Origin: Myrica gale
Taxonomy: Eukaryota > Streptophyta > Magnoliopsida > Fagales > Myricaceae
Direction: 5' to 3'
Assembly (NCBI GenBank): GCA_963930655.1
Contig: OZ005611.1
Coordinates: forward strand, 7,509,501 to 7,573,500
DNA length: 64,000 nt
The number at the start of each line of letters is the position of its first letter. The first letter of the stretch is position 1. Below the pieces are notes generated by a model. That model was not told where the DNA came from and did not search any database. It worked only from the letters and a program-made list of their open reading frames with translations. Positions 1 through 10,484 of the stretch are shown here, piece by piece. A program made the translations under genes and the position numbers.

Positions 1-199
1 GCGAGCTGAAAAAAAAACAACAACAACTAGGCATTAGGTAACTATTTGGAATAAGTACAAACGCAATCACTATTTTAAATAAGTCTAATTTTGATGAGAT
101 AACGGCATTCAAAGCAATTGGCCCCTACTTGAGATGATTTAGGCAACTGAAATACTGAACGTGAAAAAAGAACACACAAAAGCTCAAGGGCATACGTAC

Positions 200-247
200 C
201 AACTGTTTTTGGCACAACTTGCCCGTATAATCCCAGTACCATTCTAC
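200..247 (-). CDS. Cyclophilin (CYP21-1-type) internal exon, partial gene
   Basis: A 48-nt exon on the minus strand, framed by a good acceptor (TTTGTGCAG just above 247) and donor (GTACGT just below 200). It encodes RMVLGLYGQVVPKTV, the second-strand segment of the cyclophilin PPIase fold, and the family normally continues with ENFRALC. The following exons would lie to the left of the window. No 5' exon was recognised to the right, so the gene may be truncated by the duplication. ER/secretory cyclophilins of the CYP21 group catalyse proline cis-trans isomerisation. The family assignment rests on this motif and on the matching exons in unit B. Confidence 0.6.
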
Positions 248-257
248 CTGCACAAAT

Positions 258-385
258 ACACGTGTCATTTGGCAATTGACAGATAAAAATGAAAAAAAAT
301 ACAAAACATTGAGCTATTGATACACGTGTCAATTGGCAGTTGACAGATAAAAAGGAAAATAAATACAAAGCATTGAGCTATTATG
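258..385. repeat. Two-copy tandem repeat, 64-bp unit
   Basis: Copies start at 258 and 322, both with ACACGTGTCA followed by TTGGCA, TTGACAGATAAAAA and CATTGAGCTATT. ACACGTGT contains a CACGTG G-box core in each copy. It lies between the minus-strand cyclophilin exon (200-247) and the plus-strand exon copy (387 on). Unit B keeps only one partial copy (about 4408-4466). Confidence 0.8.
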
Positions 386-386
386 T

Positions 387-420
387 CGAATGGTTCTGGG
401 ATTATATGGCCATGTTGCAC
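387..420 (+). pseudogene. Inverted copy of the cyclophilin exon, unit A
   Basis: The plus strand reads RMVLGLYGHVAPT, the same exon as at 200-247 but in opposite orientation and without a donor. It continues into unrelated sequence (FQSMAYC, LDWFKQ) that is shared with unit B. It is a fragment, not a gene. Confidence 0.6.
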
Positions 421-533
421 CAACTCTTCAAGAGCGTAGACCATCTTTCCAATCCATGGCTTATTGTCAGAACCTAGATTGGTTCAAACAATGTAGACGT
501 TTTATATCTCCAATCAAACTGGCCCAAGATTCA

Positions 534-710
534 GGCTGCGTTTGAAGTGTAAAATTTTAACATAATAAAAAATTACAATATAATTTCTGTCTCCATCATA
601 TCATTATTTTTCACTATAATAATATTAAAAAACCATCTATCTTTTCATTTTTTATCAAATTCAATACCCTAAAATTTTAACCTTCCAAAAATTTTAACAC
701 TCAAACACTC
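534..710. mobile_element. MITE, AAAATTTTA family
   Basis: About 177 bp, AT-rich. Left end GGCTGCGTTTGAAGTGTAAA; the right end in reverse complement starts GAGTGTTTGAGTGTTAAAAT. It is flanked by TCA/TCA (or TCAG/TCAG), and unit B has the uninterrupted site at about 4615. Similar ends occur near 14500, 38056 and 63526. Confidence 0.75.
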
Positions 711-950
711 TCAGATTTTCCTGATCAAAGCAGAAAGCACCATTTTTAACAGACCTTAGACTAACTAACTAATTGGATTTGTACAACGAATAATCACGGC
801 CCTTGCCTAATATGACTTCCTAATGATCAAATGCAGGTGTACTGCAATTTATTATAAAGATTCTATATACTCAACCCTCCATTCATTGGCGGATCTAAGG
901 GGGGCCAACCGGGGCCAGGGCCCCGGTTGGCCTCATGGTTTAAGTTAATT

Positions 951-967
951 TATATATATATATAACT

Positions 968-994
<27 letters not shown>
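951..994. repeat. TA microsatellite
   Basis: Alternating TA run interrupted once by ACTT, inside the hAT element. Confidence 0.9.
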
Positions 995-998
<4 letters not shown>

Positions 999-1241
999 TA
1001 ATCAAACGGGCCCCCTTAAATCTCACTACAAGCCTTACCCACTGGTCACTGTATAACCACCTATCTCTAGCAGCCCAAGACTATTTGTCCAGCCCAAAGC
1101 CCATTCATGATTCACCCATCCCCAAGCCCATTTCGCAGCCTTTTTTAAAAAAAAAATTAAAAATTTTAAAAAAATACAAGGTGAAACGAAAGATATTTGA
1201 GGCATTGCTGTGAATATGATTGAGACAATGAAGCATATTCT

Positions 1242-1470
1242 ATATTCATACGTTTATCTCCTTATTGAGTTGACATTAGTCTTACCAGTTGAGATTGCAA
1301 CTGTTGAGAGAGTGTTCTCTGCAATGAAGATTATCAAGACTGACTTGCGTAATATGATGAGAGATGAATGAATGAATGATAGTATGACGTTATATATTGA
1401 GAAGGAAATTTTTGAAGCTATTGATAATGAAGCCATATTGCAAACATTTTCAGAATATGCAGAACCGTAG
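1242..1470 (+). pseudogene. hAT transposase C-terminal dimerisation remnant
   Basis: The plus-strand frame reads the end of a TTF-type/hAT transposase: ATVERVFSAMKIIKTDLRN, then an in-frame TGA, then MNDSMTLYIEKEIFEAI and a final stop near 1468. ERxFSAMKxIKxxLRNxM is typical of the hAT family dimerisation domain. The rest of the transposase is missing and the premature stop shows it is dead. Confidence 0.8.
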
Positions 1471-2632
1471 GATCCAATTGTCATCTATCAGTCTCAACAA
1501 ATAATACAGTACTTTTATTTCAATATAATATATTTTTAATGTTTTTAATCTTTAATTTTGAATATTTTAACTCTAAGACATTTTTGTGCATTACTTAATT
1601 AATTATTTTTTTGTCATTTTCTCTTAGGAGTTGGCCCCCCTTCAAATTCGGTCCTGGTTCCGCCACTGCCTCCATGATATCCAGAACACCAAATAAAATA
1701 GACCTAGCCTTGGAATTACCATTTATTGATCATTAGACTATTGGCCAAAAAAGGAAAAACAAAAAAGAGAGTAAAAGACTCAATTATGAACGACAAAATG
1801 AAAGCAAAAGAAGAAGAAGAAAAGATTCAATCACAGAAACTTAATGGCAAACAGATCTTTCTGACCATGACCATGTGTTTACACAAGTAACTCACGGAGT
1901 TTCAATAGGGTTGAGAATTTGGGAAGAAAATTTAGAACAAGAAATTGTTAGCGCTCCTTTATTTCCAAAAAATTGTCAGTCAGCCTCTCGTAAATGCTCT
2001 CTGGAATTTCTCGTCCAGCCGCTGCTCAGAAAAGTTAATTTTTTTATTCAAAAATAAAACTTCTTAAGCGGTGCATAATGACGATTAGTGGCCTCGAGTA
2101 TTTTGTAGTGCCAAATCCATAAACAGAGCTAATGATTAGATTTTGGTTGGATTAAGAATTTAAGAGAAACTTCTGGAGTGCAATTTTGGGCCTTCGATTG
2201 GACGTTCTATTTCAATATTCATCACAGTGAGAGAGGGGTCCCGTAAAGAAGATCAATGGGCCGGAGCTTAAACGTTGGAAATGAAGGCAAAGCCTCATTG
2301 AGATTTAAAACTGGGCTCAGAAAATTGTCCACCTTAGCATGTTCGAAATTCGAATCTGCCCAACGTGGGCTTTAAAGGACAAAAGACGAATAAGAGAACA
2401 ATTACCGACATACGTGGGAGAATCAGGTTCTGATCTTTCTTTTATTGACTGTGGAAGCCCTTTGTTACACTGAAAAAACCAATTAATAAATGATTATATG
2501 TATGATTTCACATGGCCCATGGGCAAAATTGTCACGCAGCCTCGGGCTGATCAGGGATCAGACAGATGGCAATGAGGGGTATATATGTGCATGGTTTGAA
2601 TGTTCCATCCACGAAATATTTACCGGTCATAT

Positions 2633-2995
2633 TGTTGGGAAAAGCGTCACGAAATATCAAAGAAACAAACATCAAAAATTACGTGGTTCGGCCCCAATCC
2701 GACCTTTCGTCCACTCTAAAGCAATTTTATTAAGAAAGTTTAAGAAAATCACTCTACTCGTCCAATACAATAGTCACACCACCTTTTTTCTCTTCCTCTC
2801 TCTCTGCCCAATGCTCACGCTCTCTAGTGCTCATGTCCCACTTTTCTCCTATAACATAAGCCTCTATTTATAGGGAAAAATACAAAGAGAAACCTAAGAG
2901 AAAACCCAGATAAACTAGAAGTATGGAGGAATTAGACTTTCACTATAATTCTACTTTTATTCCAAGTCTATCTTATATGGGTGTGGACCCAAACA
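2633..2995. mobile_element. Solo LTR
   Basis: Starts TGTTGGGAAAAGCG and ends GACCCAAACA, 363 bp, with 5-bp flanks CATAT (2628-2632) and CATGT (2996-3000). Unit B lacks it (CCAGTCATAT then CCATGGCCTACC near 6170). A TATA-like box CTATTTATAGG lies around 2862-2872, as expected of an LTR promoter reading plus. No internal retroelement sequence is left. Confidence 0.75.
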
Positions 2996-3130
2996 CATGT
3001 GTCGTGACCTACCAAAAGAAAAGGGTCCGTATAAGAACAAAAAGTAGTATTGCTTGTGATCAACAACCAAATTCCATCGAAAACCTTATTTCAATCCATT
3101 TAAGCTTTATCTTTCCTGGCCCCTTGGGAT

Positions 3131-3407
3131 TAAGGCTACACAAATTCGGACCACAAACCGGACCGGATTTGTACCACTAAGACCACAAATCTAGTCCGGC
3201 CCGGATTTATTAATATAAATGATAATACATTTTTTAATTTTTTTAATACAAACTTAAAACATTTACCCTAAAATTATGTGTTTTGAGTTATTTGATCATG
3301 TCATTCCTCTTCAACTAATTTTGTATCTTTAGATGTGAGCTGAAAATAAAAAATCGGACCGGATTTCGATCCAAAAATCGGATCAAATTTCTGATTGTAC
3401 AGCCCTA
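3131..3407. mobile_element. hAT-like non-autonomous element, GGACCGG-rich ends
   Basis: Left end TAAGGCTACACAAA and right end (reverse complement) TAGGGCTGTACAAT, enclosing AT-rich DNA with CGGACCGGATTT motifs on both sides. It is absent from unit B (GGGATTGGACCGACAT near 6310). The ends match those of the elements at 25550-26499. No clear target duplication was found, so the exact ends are uncertain. Confidence 0.5.
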
Positions 3408-3857
3408 ACTGAACCAGGGGACCGACATAATTGAGATAAGCAATAGCCCTACGCATCTGATCATATGGAACTGATTAATTTAGCTTTTTTCCACAGAAGA
3501 ATAGAAGCAACAGGAGATCCGGTCACTGTAATTAATTTCGATTGATTTTTTAAAAAAAAAAAATCCCTCTGATTACGTAGAAACCTCTTATCCCTTTCTT
3601 GGGTATTACGATTGAAAATTGGTGTCGGGAATCAATCGACAACATATTCTCTTAGAACTGAGTCTGATATAACCAAATAGAGGACGAACTTTCAAATAGA
3701 ATATTTGTGGCAAGTGATTTCTTCACGTTTCAGAAAGCATAGTACTTAGAAACCTACCCAAAGACTCCACAAAACATTGCGCTTCGGTTACTCCTAAATA
3801 ATCATTCATAGCTCAGCCACTAAAATACTAAGAAGTTAAAGACCTGCGTGTGAATGT

Positions 3858-3938
3858 TTTATCTTGAAATTCTCATCTGGAAAAAGTGCCATCATATATC
3901 GCTGTGACTCACCTTTCCAGATGAAAATTTCAAGATAA
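3858..3938. repeat. Inverted repeat (hairpin)
   Basis: Arms 3858-3883 (TTTATCTTGAAATTCTCATC on) and 3913-3938 are reverse complements with about one mismatch or slip, separated by about 29 bases. It sits just downstream (on minus) of the cyclophilin pseudogene exon. Confidence 0.75.
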
Positions 3939-3946
3939 ACAATATC

Positions 3947-4157
3947 TCCACCTTGAATGATGAACCCAGAGACTATACGGTGAAATGGTGTTCCTTTATA
4001 GTGGAGTTTTTTTCCACTAGCACCCTTGCCTTCTCCCCCACAGTTAAGGCTAGAAAGTCCGTATCATCAACATGTTGACAATAACACAGCCATCGGGTTA
4101 ACTAAAATGCGAAAGTCAGAAGACCTCAGGTACCTGTGCACAAAGCCCTAAAGTTTT
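3947..4157 (-). pseudogene. Cyclophilin (CYP21-1-type) pseudogene exons, unit B
   Basis: Minus-strand exon piece 4134-4157 reads NFRALCT up to a donor (GGTACC), directly preceded by TAA where family members have a Glu codon. The next exon, about 3947-4065, reads GASGKKLHYKGTPFHRIVSG then FIIQGGDI, typical of CYP21-type PPIases. In its GEKGKG turn one base is missing, breaking the frame. A remnant of the preceding exon (VPKTV) lies at about 4388-4408. The order matches a minus-strand gene, but the stop, frameshift and missing rest mark it as a pseudogene. Confidence 0.75.
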
Positions 4158-4469
4158 ATCGGAGCAAAAAAAAACAAGAAGAAGAAGTAGGCATTAGGTA
4201 TCTATTTGGAATAAGTATTGATGAGACAACTGCATTCAAAGCAATTGGCCTATGGGGTTGTGGTGGCGGACCTCTCCTCTTAGGATAGATAGCTATAGCT
4301 CAATTCAAACATTCTACGGCGAATAAAAATTCCTATAGCCACGCCCAGGGAGAGTTGACTACACTATGACCCCTTCTCATGATCGATACCAACGGTTTTT
4401 GGCACAAATCAATTGACAATTGACAGATAAAAAGGAAAAGAAATACAAAGCATTAGCTATATATTATGT

Positions 4470-4506
4470 AGAATGGTTTTGGGGCTATATGGCCAAGTTG
4501 CGCCAA
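4470..4506 (+). pseudogene. Inverted copy of the cyclophilin exon, unit B
   Basis: The plus strand reads RMVLGLYGQVAP from an ATG at 4473 and then runs into the same non-cyclophilin sequence as in unit A (FQSMAYC, LDWFKQ). Its presence in both units means the inverted exon copy is older than the tandem duplication. Confidence 0.55.
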
Positions 4507-6447
4507 ATCCTCAAGAGTTTAGACCATCTTTCCAATCCATGGCTTATTGTGAGAACCTAGATTGGTTCAAACAATGTAGACGTTTTATATCTCCAATCAA
4601 ACTGGCCCAAGATTCAGATTTTCCTGATGAAAGCCAGAAAACACCAGTTTTGAAAGACCTGAGACTGACTAACTAACTAGATTTGGACAACGAATAATCA
4701 CGGCCCTTGCCAAAAAATGACTTCACATTGATCAAACGCAGGTGCACTGCAATTTATTATAAAGATTCCACATGCTCAACCCTCGATGGCATCCAGAACA
4801 CCAAATAAAATAGACCTAGCCTTGGAACTACCATTTAGAAAGCTTCTAAGAATCAATCATAAGCCACTCCACATCCTGAATCACATACCAGATAATGCAT
4901 ACCATATTGCAACATATTGATCATTAGACTATTTGCCAAAAAAGGAAAAACAAAAAAAACAATAAAAAGACTCAATTCTTAACATCAAAATGAAAACAAA
5001 AGATGAAACAAAGATTCAATCGCAGAAACTTAATGGCAAACAGATCTTTCTGACCATGACCGTGTGTATTGAAAAATAGTATCTGAGAAACTTAACACAC
5101 GTGATTAGAAAAAGGAACGAACTTGATTTCTTTTTCCCCGATTGCAAATGATTAATCACTCGTCAGAAAGAACTCAATGGCTAAACTCCAATTTAAGCAC
5201 CAAGCCCCTAACAAAGACTAATTCCATCTATAGAATTCCGATCGCCTACACCAAATCCAAAAAAAAAATCCACGAAACCAATCCAAGATAATTCTCGCCA
5301 CCAGAAACAGCCCACTACGCAGTGTTTTTTTTTTTGTACTACTTTCCGTATCCCTCCAACTTTTCTTCTCTCTCAAACGACTCGGATCCCCAGCGAGCTT
5401 TGGCTCGGATGGCATCTCCTCCTTTAAGGAGGGTCCTGAACCGGGGATCAAATCCCCCCCAAATTTGCCAAGAAAAAAAAAACCCGACTCCGATCAGTAT
5501 AAACGACTCGGATCTGTGGCTGGTTTCGGAGTCCTCCGTTAGTATTTTATAGAGCCAAATTCATAAAATAACTATGGTTGGATTAAGATTTTAAGAGGGA
5601 CTTCTGGAATGCAATTTTGGGCCTTTGATTGGACGTTCTAATTTCAATTTTCAGAGCAGTTCATGCGGAGTCTCGGACCCAGTGAGTCAGTGACGGAGGG
5701 TTCCTGTAAAGAAGATCAATAGGCCTGGGCCTAAACGTTAAAACGAGGGCCCAGCCTATGAGATTTAAAACTGGGCTCGAAAATTGTCCACTTTAGCGTG
5801 TTCGAATCGGCCTAACCCGGCCTATAAAGGGCAAAAGACAAAAGAGTACAGAGAGAACAATGACCGACATACGTGTGGCCTCTCCTCCAGTTACTTTTCC
5901 TGCTTTCTCCTCAAGTGGTTTGTAACAAAACACTTTTGGTGTGCCAAAAATAGAGTTATTTGCTTTTTAAGGGTAGATATATCATATGCTCGTCTATTAA
6001 GAAGAAGAACATGAAACTTATAGCCCTCTGTGGTGTTGATTTATATCACGCAGCCTGAGGCTCGGGGTATGCGCATATGATTTGAACGTTAGATATGCAT
6101 ATGTGTGAAAACAGTACGTACGGTCACGGGTCATCCATCCATGCACACGCAATATCTACCAGTCATATACCATGGCCTACCGGAAGAAAAATTTCGTATA
6201 AGAACAAAAATGTACTTCTCGTCAATTCGTCATCAAGAACCAAATTCGATCGAAAACGTTTTGTTTCAATCGATTTCGAACCTTATATTTTCTGGGTCCA
6301 CTGGGATTGGACCGACATATTGGCCGGTGGGGGGATTATAAGCTGCGCCCACTTGTTAACGGCCATCTTTTGTTGGCGCTTATCAGAGCTGAAACCGGAT
6401 CATGCATAGGCGTACCTACGTATTACTTGACAAAGTTTATGATATAA

Positions 6448-7365
6448 GGCTGCGTTTGTTTCTCCACGTAAAATGAGGAAAATAAAAAAATATTTGGAGC
6501 TAATAATATTTGTATAGAAAATTAAATAAGTTTCAGTTTGGTTAACTCTCTCTACCACAGTAAGACTCTCTTCCCTCCTCTCTCAGTCTCATTTTTGCTC
6601 CCTGACTCTCTCTTTCTCTTGACTCTCAGGCCTCGGCTATCTCTCAATTTCATTATTTTGATTTTAATTTTTTGACAGTTTCAATTTTTGCAAGAATTAG
6701 GATCCTCGAGATTTTGTGCAAAGAAATTGCAAACCGGATCATGCAGGCGTACGTACGTCACATGTTGTCAACTGATTGATTGTCTTCACTTTGTTCATCT
6801 TTAAAAGAGTATTTTATGCAATGAAGATCATCAAGAGTGGTTTGCGTAATAGGATGAAAGATAACTGGATGAATGATTGCATGATAGTGTATATCGAGCA
6901 AGAAGTTTTTAAAACTACTGAGAACGAAGTCATTTTGCAACATTTTTCAGAAAGTGCAAAAACATAAGATGCAATTGTCAACTCGTAGTAGCAGTATATA
7001 GTAAGATATATGTATTTTAATATTTTTAATGTTTTTAGTCCTTAATTTTCAATATTGTAACTCTAAGATAAATTTTTGCATTAAAAGGAAAAAAAATTAT
7101 TGTCATTTCGCCTTTAAAAATTGACCTCTTTAAATTTTGATCATAGATCCGTCACTCGAGAAAGTTGACTAATTATAAAAGTTAAAGAGAAAAACAGATT
7201 GTAAAATGGGAAGGTTGCACGTAAAGAAAGATTTTTTGAATTGAAGCTTAGAAATAGGCTTTTGTTACTATAGCTAGTCCTGATACGAGTTTTTTTTTTT
7301 TGACTTTTTTTTCCACTATCAAATACATATTTTTTAAAAATATTTAAAATAAAACAAACGCAGGC
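6448..7365. mobile_element. PIF/Harbinger-like element, TAA target duplication
   Basis: Left end GGCTGCGTTTGTTT and right end (reverse complement) GCCTGCGTTTGTTTTA, flanked by TAA at 6445-6447 and 7366-7368. A 3-bp TAA/TTA duplication is characteristic of PIF/Harbinger and Tourist elements. It is 918 bp and contains a separate hAT transposase fragment, so it has captured or been invaded by other DNA. No Harbinger transposase is seen. Confidence 0.6.
6776..6967 (+). pseudogene. hAT transposase C-terminal remnant
   Basis: An open frame of about 63 codons reads RVFYAMKIIKSGLRNRMKD, then DNWMNDCMIVYIEQEVFKT and a stop. It is a second copy of the hAT dimerisation tail seen at 1242-1470, with no stop at the equivalent position. 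A likely hAT end (GATCCGTCACT) lies at about 7145-7155. The rest of the transposase is absent. Confidence 0.75.
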
Positions 7366-7830
7366 TAAGTTGTAGATTTTTTCATATGCCGATGTCCAAA
7401 CACAAAAAGTTAGTGGGAGATGCTGATAGATCAGATATGTTCCCAAAATTGCCAACCAAAATTGTTGAAACGAAGAAGACAATTGACACTTCCAGGTAGT
7501 GACAAAATGATACAAGCTGACAAGCTGTAAAAGATGAGGCAGAATACTACATCTGATCATACGTAACTGATTAATTTAGCTTTTTCCATCCTAGACACAG
7601 AAGCAGCGGGGATCCAGACTGTAGTTAATTTCTATAGAATAAAAAAAAAAAAAAAATCTCTAAATATTATAAGAAACCGCTTATCCATTTCCTTGGCGTA
7701 CGTATTTCGATTTTTGCTAATTGAAAAATGATGTCGGGAATCAACCGACGACATATTCTCTTCGAACTGGTCTGATCTATTCAGAGGAAGAACTTTCGAA
7801 TAGAATTGTGGCATGTGATTTCTGCACCTT

Positions 7831-8690
7831 TCTCGATTGGTATAACTTGGGCAGCTTATTAGAACACTCTCTACAAATTTACAATGACTGGGAATTTTCA
7901 CATATTTTCTCCTCCATTTTTTAATTATTCGGCAGGATCTGACACATGAAAATATGAGATTTTCCACAATTTTTCGCCGTTCATCCACAGTTATTTATTC
8001 GTATCTTTAAAATAAATATATTTTTTACTCATCAACTACGAGGTTACGATATATTGCACTTTAAAATATCAAATTTTTTTACTTGCCCATTATGAATTCT
8101 AAGATTTGTTCGTAATCCTATTTTTTTGGTATTAGTTATATGAAAAGCAAAGGGCAACCTATGTTTGTATATAAAAATAATATTATGAAATAAAGATAAA
8201 AGTTAAATATGCATATATTTCAACATAAGTTGCAAAAAGATATTACGCAGATTTTCATTAAATTTTTGTTTTGAGATTTTCAAAAATTGTTTTGTCTCTC
8301 TTTGCTCGTGATATTACTTGACTTCCTCTCTTTTTTTTCCTCTAATTATTACGTGACTTCCTCTGTTGAAAAGATGAGTGCTTATATTCGGACCACAAAT
8401 AGTGTATTACTTTTTGATTAAAAACTTATTGTTATATTCAATTTTTAAAAAAAGTAAGTTGAGGGACCACTTCAATTTCAAATTTTCGAAAGTTCTATAT
8501 AAAATTTATTTGGTTATTTTCAAGTTTTAAAAAAAATTGTGAGTCGAGGGGACTACTTGAATTTCAAACATATTTGTTAGAAAAATTTTTAGGGGCCATC
8601 TAATCTAATTTTATTTTTATTTGGGGGTATATTTTTCATATTTTTTTAAGAAAAGTTTGGGAGGGCCACGACCCCCTCCCTCCGCCTCTG
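7831..8690. other. Non-coding, AT-rich, ends in a hAT-like terminus
   Basis: No gene seen. The right edge (GGGAGGGCCACGACCCCCTC then CCGCCTCTG, 8660-8690) resembles the outer end of the hAT family at 884-1668 (CAGAGGCGG against CAGTGGCGG in reverse complement), so part of this stretch is probably an eroded hAT element. Confidence 0.45.
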
Positions 8691-8695
8691 GTTAT

Positions 8696-9197
8696 TGATA
8701 ATACCGAAACTTAATTAGTCTTGCCCAAATCAATTTGGGCCGAATAAGTCGATCATACAAATAACCCAACAAAGGTGTAAGGCCCATATTGGCTCTAAGC
8801 CCAATGGAGATGAGGCCATTAAGTGAATCATATCAGTTATAAGTCACCTTATGACGTGTATGCCGCATGATCCCAAAATCCTCACATAAAGAAGCTAAAT
8901 GCACACGAAGAAACATGTGAGAAGAACATTCTATACATCACGATGGAAACGAGAGATCATGCCCCAAAGAAAAAAAGAGAAACGTGAAGTCGTGGAGGGA
9001 GAGTATATAAAAGCAAAGTACAAAGAATAAGTAAGGAAAGTGAAAATTGACAAGTTGAATAGTGACATTATTACAAAGAGATTCTAACTTAACCGTCGGA
9101 GGTGTTTCACCCCGTTGCCTAAGGTTATCTCTTTTATTTTGTAAATAAAATATATGAAAATCGAGGTACATTTACTCTTAATATTATCGGTAAATCA
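8696..9197. mobile_element. Possible solo LTR
   Basis: About 502 bp starting TGATAATACCG and ending TTATCGGTAAATCA, so the ends are TG and CA with a short inverted repeat. It contains a TATA-like GTATATAAAAGC near 9003. The flanks GTTAT and ACTTA do not match as a duplication, so the assignment is tentative. Confidence 0.35.
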
Positions 9198-10484
9198 ACT
9201 TATTCATCAGTTATAAAAAAGTAAAAAAAATTATCAATAAAACCAAAATTTCTGTCTAAATTTACAAATTATATAAATAATTTTAATTGGGGAAGTAATT
9301 CGTATTTACATAGATTTTGATAAATTGTGGACAATCACAGTCATGCTGCTCTAAACAATCCTTGTAATCGACGGCCGTGAACTTGGAGACCGTTAAAGGC
9401 ACGTTACGAAGGAGCATGTCTGACGTGTGTCAGGTGGAATGAATCTGGAACGTAACGAAATACGAAACGTGCCGTCACGGGTCACGTGCCAGAGAGGACT
9501 TTCCTCAGCAAATGCCAACCGCTTCTCAGCTACATCACGCAAAATGCCTCTTCACTTTGTTTTTTTTTTTTTTTCTTGTTAAAATGACTCAGCACTTGCC
9601 ACTTGCTTTCCTCGTAATGTTCGTCAACTTTAATTTTTACACAGATAATAATCCGGCCCGGAAGCGACATCCACGGTCTTGATTTATTCTTAATAATCTA
9701 TTAAGCTAAGTCGGATATTTGTGGTGGCTGTCCATATCATTCTCTGACGGTCGGATTTTTTTAGTCTGTACTGATTAGATTAACTCATTTTATTTTTATT
9801 TTTTTAATTTCGAATAAGCATGCTGTATTAATGTTATTAATATACTCGGTGAACCAACTTAATTACGACTAAATTTTACATATTCTGTGAGGATAAAATC
9901 GTCATTTATTAAATTAAAAATATTAATTTTTGTCTGAAACATTTGAAAATGTACAAAGATAAAAATTAATATACAAAATGTCACAAAATTAATAATTATA
10001 GTTCAATGTGTCCATATCCCGGTAGCCGAAATGTATTGGTATAGTTACTGTTTTGCAAACGCCTACTTGCATAACTATTGCCTATTGGTAAAGTTTTATA
10101 ATCACCCACTAGCAATCCAAATGGCATATAATATAATCGGTAGAAACTTTACAACTCGACACGACGTTTTAACTTTTACCTAAAAATTAATGGATTGGAG
10201 TTTGAAGAAAATTACCAAATTCATCGAATAAGCTAACGACGCCTTTGCCGCCCACGTTCCCGAGAAACCCTTTCTGCCGGAAAGTATAGGAAACGAAAAA
10301 GAAACGATTAAAGTAACGGAGCATCCTCCTGGTCGTAGTCCGAAATTTCCGACTTTAAATATCGTACTGCCTCAGCTTCAAAGTTCACCGCACTCACCTT
10401 TCAATATTCTATTTTGCTTAGAAAAAAAAAGTCTTCCATTTCTTTTTCTTTCTCAACGTTCGAGACCGCTAGACCAGTAGCTAC
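9198..10484 (+). promoter_or_regulatory. Upstream region of the NFD4-like gene
   Basis: No coding sequence. 10354-10362 (TTTAAATAT) is a weak TATA-like box about 125 bases before the ATG at 10485, and a pyrimidine-rich patch (10435-10455) follows, as in many plant 5' leaders. CACGTG-like motifs lie near 9482-9488 (GTCACGTGCC). Start site not determinable from sequence. Confidence 0.35.

Larger units (their letters stand above)
884..1668. mobile_element. hAT element, deleted, with TSD and paralogous empty site
   Basis: Terminal inverted repeats CATTGGCGGATC (left) and CAGTGGCGGAAC (right, reverse complement) with near-identical 8-bp duplications: CCTCCATT at 876-883 and CCTCCATG at 1669-1676. 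The empty site is preserved in unit B (4775-4800, CAACCCTCGATGGCATCC). It is 785 bp, so non-autonomous; it carries a TA microsatellite and the 3' end of a transposase gene. Confidence 0.9.
1..3830. repeat. Tandem segmental duplication, unit A
   Basis: This unit is repeated downstream at about 4160-7830. Landmarks recur in the same order and orientation: 1-60 with 4159-4215, 387-533 with 4470-4615, 715-880 with 4615-4775, 1677-1880 with 4792-5070, 2095-2300 with 5535-5780, 2305-2630 with 5775-6165, 3000-3130 with 6170-6310, and 3415-3720 with 7545-7820. Unit A holds at least four insertions that unit B lacks (534-710, 884-1668, 2633-2995, about 3131-3407). Unit B has its own insertion at 6448-7365. 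The left edge is cut by the window. Confidence 0.85.
4160..7830. repeat. Tandem segmental duplication, unit B
   Basis: Second copy of unit A, diverged by substitutions and small indels. At three places it preserves the uninterrupted (empty) sequence where unit A carries an insertion, so those insertions happened after the duplication or were lost here. Apart from cyclophilin exon remnants and the transposon at 6448-7365, I see no coding gene in it. Short open frames around 5220-5550 and 5780-6400 have no recognisable family. Confidence 0.85.

Noticed and set aside
5322..5552. Short proline/serine-rich frame in unit B
   Set aside because: Not open in unit A at the equivalent place and no start context or family.
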